A stretch of DNA of 55,547 nucleotides, taken from the NCBI GenBank assembly GCA_001417715.1, contig BBRT01000085.1:1-55547 (forward strand). Reading direction: 5' to 3'. The position numbers were made by a program, and so were the translations under genes. Below the pieces are notes generated by a model. That model was not told the DNA's origin and made no database searches. It was given only the letters and a program-made list of their open reading frames with translations. Shown in pieces: positions 43,473 through 51,108 of the stretch (its first letter is position 1; every line of letters starts with the position of its first letter). This DNA is from Candidatus Symbiothrix dinenymphae (GTDB lineage Bacteria; Bacteroidota; Bacteroidia; Bacteroidales; Azobacteroidaceae).

Positions 43473-45794
43473 ATGAAAAAATACCTGTACATATTATTAT
43501 TGCTGCTGCAATTCCACTTTGCCGTTGCTCAACAGACCGATAAAAGCATCGGCTTGGTGCTGAGTGGCGGCGGGGCTAAGGGGGCTGTGCATATTGGGGT
43601 GATTAAGGCTTTGGAGGATAATGAGATTCCTGTTGACTATATTGCCGGCACTTCGGCGGGTGCTATCGTGGGCAGTTTGTATGCTTCGGGCTATACGCCG
43701 GAGGAGATACTGGAGTTGTTTTTGTCAGAGAAATTTCGGTATTGGCAGACCGGACAAGTGGAGGAGATGTATCAATATTACTTTCGCGAGCAGCCGCCCA
43801 ATGCCTCTTTTGTCAATTTCAATGTGCCGGTTCGCAACTCCAAAAAAGTCTCCATCACCGATGCGCTTTTGCCCAACAGTGTGGTCAATCCCATTCAGAT
43901 GAATCAGGCGTTTTTGCAGGAGTTTGCACAGGTTACAGCGCAGTGTGAAGGCGATTTTGACAAACTTTTTGTGCCTTTTCTCTGCGTGGCGTCCGATGTT
44001 TACAGCAAGCAGCCCGTGATTTTCAGAAGTGGCAATGTGGGCGATGCCGTGCGGGCTTCGATGACGTTTCCGATGTTTTTCAAGCCGCTTATCATCGACA
44101 GCATCCCGCTTTGGGACGGCGGCATTTACGATAATTTTCCGGTGAAACCGATGAAAGAGGCGTGGCGACCCAATCTCATCATCGGCTCGGCGGTGGCGGG
44201 CAACAACAAAAAGCCGGAGGAAGAAACGCTGCTTGAACAAATGCTCAGCCTGGCGATGCAAAAAACGGACTATCGCGTTGACCCACAGGATGGGTTGATG
44301 CTGAAGCATATTTTGGAGGACGTGGGGCTGATGGATTTTCAAAAATCCAAAATTTTGTTTGACTTGGGCTATAATTCAACGCTTGAAATGATGGATTCCA
44401 TCAAAATGCGAACCGACCGCCGTTTGCCTTTGGCGGAACTTACCGAGCGGCGTAAAGCCTATAAAGCCTCGCTTAAACCGCTCATTTTCAATAAGGTGTA
44501 CGTGAGCGGAGATTATTTGACCGAGGCGCAAAAAACGTATATTGAACGGCAAATTCACCCCAAACATAAGGCAACTTTCACGATGGAGGACTTCAAACGC
44601 ATCTATTTTCGCCTGCTGACCAATTCCAAAATCAAGGAAATCATGCCTCACGCGGTGTATAACAAGGATGACGGCACGTTCGATTTGTACTTGGATGTTA
44701 CGATAAAAGATGAGATAAGCATCGAATTTGGTGGCGACATCGCTTCCAATGCAACCAATCAGATGTATCTGGGGCTGGGTTATCGGACTTTGACCACGAT
44801 TTCAACCCATATCAATTTTGATGTAATGCTGGGAAATGCCTACAATGGGGTAACCTTGCAAGGCAAATTGGAAGCCATCTACGGCGTTCCGTTCGACATT
44901 TCTGTTCTCGCTTCTTACCATATACGTGATTATTTTGACAGTGGTAGGCTGTTTATAGACACGGATTTAGCCACTTTTTCGACACAAACCGAACGCTTTG
45001 CCAAAGTGGGTGCCGGTTTCCCCTTCTTTTCCCATGCAAAAATAGACTTCATGGCAGGCATTGGCGGATTAAGCGACCAATACTACCAAAGCAACAGCCA
45101 ATATCAAACCGGCTTTGACAGAAGCGAATACAACCTGATAAACCTCGGCGCGTATTACCAATATAACACCACCGACAGCAAGCAATTCCCCATCAGCGGC
45201 AACAAACAATTTCTGTTTGCCCAATTCATCACCGGCAGCGAAGTGTACACCCCTACCCCAACGCACGACCTACCCGGCATAAATATCAGACAGACATACC
45301 TCCAAATAAATGCCGGCGTGACGAATTATTTCAACATGGCACGCCGTTTCAAATTGGGCGCAACCGTGCAAGGCGTGCTGTCGAACAAATTTCTATGGAG
45401 CAACTACACGGCAGCCCTCCTGCAAGCCCCCAGCTTCACCCCCACCCCACACAGTAAGCTGGTGTTCAATGAGGCTTTTCGTGCCAATGACTTCGTGGCA
45501 GCCGGTGTGTTGCCGATTTGGAAAATCAATGAAACCTTCCAACTGCGAAGCGAACTCTACGGTTTTGTCCCCATCCGCCCCATCGTGAAAGCGATTGACG
45601 GCATGGCACTGTATGCAGAATACACCGACCCACTGTCCGCCAATTACGCCTACATGGGCGAAGTGAGCCTCGTAGCGCGCCTCCCGTTCATAGCAGTCAG
45701 CGCCTTTGTAAACCATTACAGCCACCCCAAACAAAATTGGAACTTCGGAGTAAACATAGGCTACCTCATTTTTGACAAAAAATTTATTCAATGA
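43473..45794 (+). CDS. Patatin-like phospholipase with Omp85-type barrel
   Basis: A 773-residue protein. Signal peptide 1-20 (MKKYLYILLLLLQFHFAVAQ). The patatin domain has the oxyanion motif GGGAKG (32-37), nucleophile GTSAG (59-63, S61) and the dyad Asp in WDGGIYDNFP (about 215). A POTRA-like segment (about 345-420) and a beta-barrel surface-antigen domain reaching the C-terminus (YLIFDKKFIQ) follow. The same architecture as the self-translocating patatins such as PlpD. The ATG at 43473 is chosen for the signal peptide. It should present a lipase at the outer membrane. Confidence 0.94.
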   Translation: MKKYLYILLLLLQFHFAVAQQTDKSIGLVLSGGGAKGAVHIGVIKALEDNEIPVDYIAGTSAGAIVGSLYASGYTPEEILELFLSEKFRYWQTGQVEEMYQYYFREQPPNASFVNFNVPVRNSKKVSITDALLPNSVVNPIQMNQAFLQEFAQVTAQCEGDFDKLFVPFLCVASDVYSKQPVIFRSGNVGDAVRASMTFPMFFKPLIIDSIPLWDGGIYDNFPVKPMKEAWRPNLIIGSAVAGNNKKPEEETLLEQMLSLAMQKTDYRVDPQDGLMLKHILEDVGLMDFQKSKILFDLGYNSTLEMMDSIKMRTDRRLPLAELTERRKAYKASLKPLIFNKVYVSGDYLTEAQKTYIERQIHPKHKATFTMEDFKRIYFRLLTNSKIKEIMPHAVYNKDDGTFDLYLDVTIKDEISIEFGGDIASNATNQMYLGLGYRTLTTISTHINFDVMLGNAYNGVTLQGKLEAIYGVPFDISVLASYHIRDYFDSGRLFIDTDLATFSTQTERFAKVGAGFPFFSHAKIDFMAGIGGLSDQYYQSNSQYQTGFDRSEYNLINLGAYYQYNTTDSKQFPISGNKQFLFAQFITGSEVYTPTPTHDLPGINIRQTYLQINAGVTNYFNMARRFKLGATVQGVLSNKFLWSNYTAALLQAPSFTPTPHSKLVFNEAFRANDFVAAGVLPIWKINETFQLRSELYGFVPIRPIVKAIDGMALYAEYTDPLSANYAYMGEVSLVARLPFIAVSAFVNHYSHPKQNWNFGVNIGYLIFDKKFIQ

Positions 45795-45883
45795 CCAGTT
45801 ATCAGTTACCAGTTATCAGTTATCAGTTACCAATTACCCTAAACCTCAAATTCTAAACTCTAAACTCTAAACTCTACACTCTA

Positions 45884-46579
45884 ATGAAATTGTTCAACGC
45901 TCTTTTGTCGCTATTTTATCCTTCGCTTTGCGTGGGTTGTGATGAGGTTTTGATGCAGAATGAGGTGTTTTTTTGTTTGGATTGTTTGCTTCATTTGCCG
46001 AAAACTAACTATCATTGCCATGATGTTGGCGATAATCCGGCTGTTGACCGGTTTGCGGGGAAAATTCCTGTGCAGCAAGCCGTTTCTTACCTCTATTATA
46101 GCAAGGAGGGGTTGGGGCAGAAAATCGTTGGTGCTATCAAATACCATGGCAACACCGCTCTGGGCAGTTGGGTCGGCAATTATATGGCACGCGAAATGGC
46201 GACATCCGATTTTTTTGCCGATGTTGATTACATCATTCCGGTGCCGCTACACCCCAAAAAGTTCAAAAAAAGAGGCTTCAACCAAGCCGAAATCATCGCA
46301 AGAGGCATATCCGAAGCACTGCAAATCCCATTAAACACCCAAAATCTCTACCGCGAGGTTGCCAACACCACCCAAACAAAAAAAAGCGGCTTCGAACGCT
46401 GGCAAAACACGCTGGGCATCTTCAACCTGCACAACCCGCAACAGTTTGAAAACAAATGCGTTGTACTGTTCGATGACGTGCTGACGACAGGAGCCACCCT
46501 CGAAGCTTGCGGTCACGCGCTGCTGCAAAGTGCTAATGTGAGGCTGAAAATTTTGACGGTGGCGATTACTGCGGGTTAA
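45884..46579 (+). CDS. comF: ComF-family phosphoribosyltransferase
   Basis: A 231-residue protein. The N-terminal four-Cys finger uses CVGC (17-20) and CLDC (about 32-35). A type I phosphoribosyltransferase domain follows with PRPP motif VVLFDDVLTTGAT (about 198-210) and HPKKFKKRGFNQAE. ComF aids DNA uptake during transformation in competent bacteria. The 90-bp spacer upstream contains simple repeats (CAGTTAT..., CTAAACT units) and no clear -7 box. Confidence 0.92.
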   Translation: MKLFNALLSLFYPSLCVGCDEVLMQNEVFFCLDCLLHLPKTNYHCHDVGDNPAVDRFAGKIPVQQAVSYLYYSKEGLGQKIVGAIKYHGNTALGSWVGNYMAREMATSDFFADVDYIIPVPLHPKKFKKRGFNQAEIIARGISEALQIPLNTQNLYREVANTTQTKKSGFERWQNTLGIFNLHNPQQFENKCVVLFDDVLTTGATLEACGHALLQSANVRLKILTVAITAG

Positions 46580-46648
46580 TGTATCAGATTTTTTTTGTGT
46601 TTTGGAAAAAAGTAGTACCTTTGCAGAAAAATAAATTTAATTTTTGAT

Positions 46649-46894
46649 GTGATGAATACAATGCAACAGACAAAAAACAAAGCAAAGCAGGTTGTTTTGA
46701 CTGTTAATGACAGTAAATATCAATTTTTTATGGAATTGATTAAGAGTTTTGACTTCGTACAAATGGCTGATAATAAAGACGATGAAAAGGCTGATGTCAT
46801 TGCCAATCTGACAGATGGTTTCGAGCAAATTAAACAAATAAAAGCGGGCAAATTGAAAACGCGCTCTGTTGAAGAATTTTTAAATGAAATTTAA
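46649..46894 (+). CDS. Antitoxin-like small protein
   Basis: An 81-residue protein: MMNTMQQTKNKAKQVVLTVN, DSKYQFFMELIKSFDFVQM, then GFEQIKQIKAGKLKTRSVEE and FLNEI. The layout resembles small Bacteroidota antitoxins that precede RelE/ParE toxins. The promoter TACCTTTG is at about 46616-46623. No toxin follows: an ATG overlapping its stop opens only MKFNRHGF before a stop. Role inferred. Confidence 0.6.
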   Translation: MMNTMQQTKNKAKQVVLTVNDSKYQFFMELIKSFDFVQMADNKDDEKADVIANLTDGFEQIKQIKAGKLKTRSVEEFLNEI

Positions 46895-47018
46895 TAGACA
46901 CGGTTTCTGACAAAGAAATACAACATTTGTTAGACAAAGTTCTGTGAAACACAAAATTAAAAAAATATCGCTACCATGGTATGAGCTTTTGAAGTGAATG
47001 TATTTCAAAAAAAATCCT
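46895..47018. other. Remnants of decayed genes
   Basis: The ATG at 46885 overlapping the previous gene gives MKFNRHGF and a stop, perhaps a lost toxin. A second trace at about 46955-46990 reads KLKKYRYHGMSF, with a 22-bp identity (AAAATATCGCTACCATGGTATG) to the minus strand of 42551-43114. No intact frame exists here. Confidence 0.4.
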
Positions 47019-47026
47019 TACCTTTG
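47019..47026 (+). promoter_or_regulatory. -7 promoter element of structured RNA copy B
   Basis: TACCTTTG followed by CCGCC, closely matching the copy C promoter at 13401-13408. Confidence 0.7.
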
Positions 47027-47031
47027 CCGCC

Positions 47032-47445
47032 GATATTTACGCTAAAGTTATGAATTAAGTAAATATCAGACGATATTGGCTCGAATGAATGAGCTAATAC
47101 GAGTGATAACATATTAAACAATAGGAGATTATGATGACATGACAGCGGTAGTACGCACATTTTAAGATTGGGAAAAGCGTTTAGCTGATATTTTGGTGTT
47201 CGAAACTTAGACAATTTCAACATTACCAATAGTATAAGTGATAACGGTCGCACTGTGTGGTGTGGACTTAATTCATTTATTGGTAATGTGGGTAGTCTAA
47301 GACCTCGAACACGGATAAAATTCAGAGTTTTTGTCCGCGCTTTTTTTATGCTGCGTATCTGAGGAAGGACAACAGTTGTCCAAACAACTGGTATCAACTT
47401 GGGGCAAGCCCTACATTGTCGATTTGAGTAGGGAAAAAGTTAAGT
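47032..47445 (+). ncRNA. Structured leader RNA, copy B
   Basis: A full copy with promoter. Stems: TACGCA 47152-47157 with TGCGTA 47352-47357; AAAAGCG 47173-47179 with CGCTTTT 47338-47344; TGTTCGA 47197-47203 with TCGAACA 47305-47311; CTTAGAC 47206-47212 with GTCTAAG 47295-47301; ACATTACCAAT 47220-47230 with ATTGGTAATGT 47279-47289; apical CACT 47251-47254 with GGTG 47259-47262. All middle stems differ in sequence from copy A yet remain complementary. The hairpin CAGTTGTCC-AAACAACTG region is at 47373-47390. Two extra hairpins lie in the 5' part (GATATTTAC...GTAAATATC). A mini-frame ATG ATG ACA TGA lies at 47131-47142. It leads straight into the lipoprotein gene. Confidence 0.8.
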
Positions 47446-47473
47446 ATTAATGTCAAATTTAAAAATTAAGAAA

Positions 47474-48034
47474 ATGACAAAGTTAAAAAATGTATTTTTG
47501 CTGGCAGCAATGGCTGTTTCAGCGGTAACGTTCACAGCGTGTGACAAAGAGAATGAGGATGAGAACAACAACAACAACACTCTGCCGACTGATACTACAA
47601 GTACTCAGCCAACTGTTTTTGTTATTAAGGCAAGCAATGTCTCCACAGGCACAGTAGAAGTTGATTCCGTAAAAGTGGTATTTTGGTCAAATATGCGCCA
47701 AGAAGAATATGTCATTGCGAGTGCTCCCTATAATGGTGGTTTTACGCTCAATTTACCTGAAACGGTAGATGATGGATATCTTGATGATTGGGAGAATAGC
47801 GTTAAACGCATCGAAGCATATAAGAGCGGGAGCTATGTAGGTCAATTTTGGTATGCGGATAAAATTGACCCGGAACCGACTAAATGGACTATCTGGATGT
47901 ATGCCAACAAGGCAGATGAAATTGAAGGGTTACTTGTAAAACAAGGCTGGTCTAAACTGTATTGGTCGAAAGGCGATTCTGAAATGAGTACTACAGAGCC
48001 AAGCGGGCTGAAGTGGTTTTTTGTTCCAAAATAA
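47474..48034 (+). CDS. Lipoprotein behind structured RNA copy B
   Basis: A 186-residue protein: MTKLKNVFLLAAMAVSAVTF then TAC, giving lipobox VTFTAC with Cys near residue 23, followed by an Asp/Glu/Asn/Thr linker. The mature part (about 50-186) is beta-rich, with TVEVDSVKVVFWSN, VGQFWYADKIDPEP and a terminal WFFVPK. I do not recognise the domain. An alternative ATG lies 24 bp upstream (47450), right at the end of the structured RNA. No promoter separates gene and RNA, and a strong terminator follows. Confidence 0.8.
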   Translation: MTKLKNVFLLAAMAVSAVTFTACDKENEDENNNNNTLPTDTTSTQPTVFVIKASNVSTGTVEVDSVKVVFWSNMRQEEYVIASAPYNGGFTLNLPETVDDGYLDDWENSVKRIEAYKSGSYVGQFWYADKIDPEPTKWTIWMYANKADEIEGLLVKQGWSKLYWSKGDSEMSTTEPSGLKWFFVPK

Positions 48035-48060
48035 AAAGTCTTTAGCCTTGCACACAACTT

Positions 48061-48103
48061 GAAAAACCCGTCCGAGAGGCAAACTTTCGGGCGGTTTTTG
48101 ATT
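48061..48103 (+). terminator. Intrinsic terminator of the RNA copy B/lipoprotein unit
   Basis: AAAACCCGTCCGAGAG pairs with CTTTCGGGCGGTTTTT around GCAAA, with U-run. It closes the transcript started at the 47019 promoter. Confidence 0.8.
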
Positions 48104-48115
48104 TATCCATCCATC

Positions 48116-48156
48116 CTGTTAATCTTAAAATCCTGAAAATCCTGATTCAGAAAAAA
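48116..48156. repeat. Intergenic repeat AATCCTGAAAATCCTGATTCAG
   Basis: The unit AATCTTAAAATCCTGAAAAT followed by CCTGATTCAG recurs at 49841-49865 and, in part, at 16873-16897. It stands just upstream of the -7 box TACCTTTG for the ATPase gene at 48208. Confidence 0.8.
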
Positions 48157-48207
48157 AATGACATTATCAATTATTTTGCTTACCTTTGCGAAAAAATAAA
48201 ATGAATT

Positions 48208-49770
48208 ATGGCACGATATTTTAATGTAGCAGGTCCCTGCAACGAAGTTGATCACTACATGATAGAGGCTTCATCGCGTTTGTCGGGCATCAGAGAACTT
48301 ATTGACCAACGTCAATATTTTGTGATTCACGCACCTCGTCAGAGCGGCAAAACCACATTGTTGCTTGATTGGGCTAACCGCATCAATCACGAAGGCAAGT
48401 ATTATGCACTTTACTGCTCGTTGGAGGCGGCGCAAGGTATTATTGACCCGAAGGAAGGCATTCCGGTGATAGTGAAAGGGCTAAAATCGGATTTACGGTA
48501 TTCAGCCATACCCGGTGCCAAGCAGTTTGCCGCTGATGCGGATTACGGAGATTTCACCAATGTTTTAAAAGATGAATTGACAGACTTTTGTATCTCTTTA
48601 GACAAGCCATTGGTCATCTTTTTCGACGAAGCCGACTGTCTGAGCGTGGGCACACTCATTACTTTCCTTCGGCAGTTGAGAAATGCTTACAACACTCGAA
48701 GTCGAACTCCGTTTGTTCGGTCGATAGCGTTGGTGGGTATGCGCAACATACGCGATTTCAAAGCGAAAATCCGCCCCGACAGCGAGTCATTGGGTAGCGC
48801 AAGCCCGTTTAATATTATTACTAAAGCGATGACTTTTAGCAATTTTACAAGAGAGGAAATAGTGAAATTGTACGCTTTGCACACCGCTGAAACAGGGCAA
48901 GTCTTTGAACCGGAAGCGATTGAATTGGTGCATCAACAGACGCAGGGGCAGCCGTGGTTGGTCAACGCGATAGCCCGCGAAGTGATAGTTGAAACGCTCC
49001 AATCTGATTATACCAAGCCGGTGACTGCCGAATTAGTGGAAAAAGCCATCCAAACCATCATCCTGCGGCGCGACACTCATATCGACAGCCTGCTGGAGCG
49101 GCTCAAAGAAGAGCGGGTGCGGCGGGTGATGGAACCGGTTATCATTGGCGAAATGGAGAAAATACGTAGGCAATCGGACGACTATCTCTACACCAAAGAC
49201 CTTGGACTGATTCGGGAAGCTCCGGGGCTGGTAGCACCGGCAAATCCTATTTATGCCGAAGTAATTCTCCGCACTTTAAGTGCCGATTCACAACAAAATT
49301 TGTGCAACGAGAAGTATCCCTACCAGATGCCTCGCTATCTGAAAAACGGCAGTATCGACATGATGTATCTGATGCAGGATTTTCAAGCATTTTGGCGCGA
49401 AAACAGCGAGATATGGGTGGAACGTTTCGACTACAAAGAAGCGGCACCTCACCTGATTTTGCAAGCCTTTCTGCAACGGATTGTCAACGGCGGCGGGCAG
49501 ATTGTCCGCGAATTTGCCGCCGGTCGCGACCGTTTGGACTTGTGCGTAGAATATGAGGGGCAAAAATACCCCATCGAACTGAAACTTCGTAACAGTTCAA
49601 AAACGGAAGAAAAAAGCTATTCCCAAATCATCGGCTATATGGACACAGTAGGTGCCAAAGAAGGTTGGTTGATTATATTCGACCGCCGTCCCAATATTGA
49701 TTGGGATACTAAAATCTACCTCAAAACGGAGAAGATTAACGATAAAACACTAACGATAGTGGGTTGTTAA
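48208..49770 (+). CDS. AAA ATPase with C-terminal PD-(D/E)XK nuclease domain
   Basis: A 520-residue protein. Walker A is HAPRQSGKTTLLL (about residues 45-57) and Walker B LVIFFDEADCL (about 132-142). A helical middle region follows (WLVNAIAREVI, about 250-260). The C-terminus has GRDRLDLCVEYEGQKYPIEL then KLR, with the D and E-x-K nuclease residues. A family different from the 5659/7282 twins but with the same logic of ATPase plus nuclease. It is preceded by the -7 box TACCTTTG near 48181. Cellular role unknown. Confidence 0.9.
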   Translation: MARYFNVAGPCNEVDHYMIEASSRLSGIRELIDQRQYFVIHAPRQSGKTTLLLDWANRINHEGKYYALYCSLEAAQGIIDPKEGIPVIVKGLKSDLRYSAIPGAKQFAADADYGDFTNVLKDELTDFCISLDKPLVIFFDEADCLSVGTLITFLRQLRNAYNTRSRTPFVRSIALVGMRNIRDFKAKIRPDSESLGSASPFNIITKAMTFSNFTREEIVKLYALHTAETGQVFEPEAIELVHQQTQGQPWLVNAIAREVIVETLQSDYTKPVTAELVEKAIQTIILRRDTHIDSLLERLKEERVRRVMEPVIIGEMEKIRRQSDDYLYTKDLGLIREAPGLVAPANPIYAEVILRTLSADSQQNLCNEKYPYQMPRYLKNGSIDMMYLMQDFQAFWRENSEIWVERFDYKEAAPHLILQAFLQRIVNGGGQIVREFAAGRDRLDLCVEYEGQKYPIELKLRNSSKTEEKSYSQIIGYMDTVGAKEGWLIIFDRRPNIDWDTKIYLKTEKINDKTLTIVGC

Positions 49771-49778
49771 AATTTGTC

Positions 49779-49868
49779 TGAATCAGGATTTTCAGGATTT
49801 TAAAATTTTCAAGATTAAAATAAAATCCATCCTGGTAATCTTAAAATCCTGAAAATCCTGATTCAGAA
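49779..49868. repeat. Long inverted repeat
   Basis: CTGAATCAGGATTTTCAGGA, followed by TTTTAAAATTTTCAAGATTA, is matched in inverted order by TAATCTTAAAATCCTGAAAA and TCCTGATTCAG. It lies between the ATPase gene and the DUF362 gene and may act as terminator or as a target of a mobile element. Confidence 0.8.
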
Positions 49869-49951
49869 AAAAAAAACACTTCTAACATTTTGTCAATTCA
49901 ACAATAATATGTAATTTTGCGCGTTATTATGACAAATTAAAAACATATTAT

Positions 49952-50881
49952 ATGGAACGTCGTGAATTTTTGAAAACATCGGCTGTGCTGGGCGCGGCGA
50001 TGTTGACTTTTGACAAGCTGGCTGCCGCTACGCAAGCCGGCAAACTGACTGTGGAATCCACCCCCGACATGGTGGCTGTGATGGGCGGCGAACCCGCTCC
50101 AATGCTGCAACGCGCACTCCAAGAGATGGGCGGCATCGGCAAATACGTCAAAAAAGGGCAGTCGGTGGTGATTAAACCCAACATCGGTTGGGACAAAACA
50201 CCCACTTTTGCAGCCAACACCAACCCCGAATTGGTGGAAGAGCTTGTAAAACAATGCTTTACAGCAGGTGCAAAGAAGGTGACGGTCTTTGACCACACTT
50301 GTGACAACTGGCAGAAATGCTACGACCATTCGGGCATCAAAAAAGCCGCCGAAGCCGCCGGAGCAACGGTTGTGCCGGGCAATGATGAAAGTTATTACAA
50401 GCAAGTTGCCATCCCCATGGGCGTGAAACTCAAATCCGCCAAAATTCATCAGGCGTTGATTGATGCCGATGTGTGGTTCAACGTGCCGGTGCTGAAAAAT
50501 CACGGCGGCGCGAAAATGTCTATCGCGATGAAAAATTACATGGGCATCGTGTGGGACCGCGGCATTTTCCACTCCAACGATTTGCAGCAAAGCATCGCCG
50601 ACATCTGCACATACACAAAAAAACCGGCTCTGAATATCGTGGATGCCTATCGCTGTATGCGCAAAAACGGTCCGCAAGGCAAGTCGCCAAACGACACCTC
50701 CGTGCTGAAAGCCCTCATAGTATCGCCCAATATCGTGGCAGCAGACACAGCAGCCATCGCCATGTTCAACCAAGTTGAAAAAATGGACATCGCCGAAGTA
50801 GGACACATCGCCCACGGAGAGAAGCTGAAACTCGGCACGCAAAAGATTGATAATTTGAATGTTAAACGCATAAAAATCTGA
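49952..50881 (+). CDS. DUF362 protein with Tat signal
   Basis: A 309-residue protein with a twin-arginine signal MERREFLKTSAVLGAAMLTF. The DUF362 body has VVIKPNIGWDKTP (about 70-82), the VTVFDHTCD stretch and VLKNHGGAKMSIAMKNYMG (about 180-198). DUF362 proteins in Bacteroidota are commonly encoded next to polyferredoxins, as here (the next gene is 227 bp downstream), and are thought to take part in electron-transfer or metal chemistry. Exact function unknown. Confidence 0.92.
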   Translation: MERREFLKTSAVLGAAMLTFDKLAAATQAGKLTVESTPDMVAVMGGEPAPMLQRALQEMGGIGKYVKKGQSVVIKPNIGWDKTPTFAANTNPELVEELVKQCFTAGAKKVTVFDHTCDNWQKCYDHSGIKKAAEAAGATVVPGNDESYYKQVAIPMGVKLKSAKIHQALIDADVWFNVPVLKNHGGAKMSIAMKNYMGIVWDRGIFHSNDLQQSIADICTYTKKPALNIVDAYRCMRKNGPQGKSPNDTSVLKALIVSPNIVAADTAAIAMFNQVEKMDIAEVGHIAHGEKLKLGTQKIDNLNVKRIKI

Positions 50882-50907
50882 AAAGTTTCGGCATTGTGGA
50901 AGAATCT

Positions 50908-51005
50908 GTCATTGCGGGCTTGACCCGCAATCTCCTGAAAGAGAGCCGAATGTTGGGCAAAAGAGCAATTTATAACAAGGGATTGCGGGTCAAGCCCGCA
51001 ATGAC
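50908..51005. repeat. REP-like palindromic repeat, copy 2, with half-copies to about 51085
   Basis: Same structure as 2261-2358: outer arms TGCGGGCTTGACCCGCA inverted, middle part AGAGCCGAATGTTGGGC shared. Between 51005 and about 51085 three degenerate half units follow (AAGCCCGCAATG). Confidence 0.9.
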
Positions 51006-51108
51006 AGACTCTCGGCAAGCCCGCAATGGCAGACTCTTGCAAGCCTGGCAATGACAAACTTTTGGAAAGCCCGCAATGACGATGTAGGACTTAAATTTAA
51101 ATTTAAAG

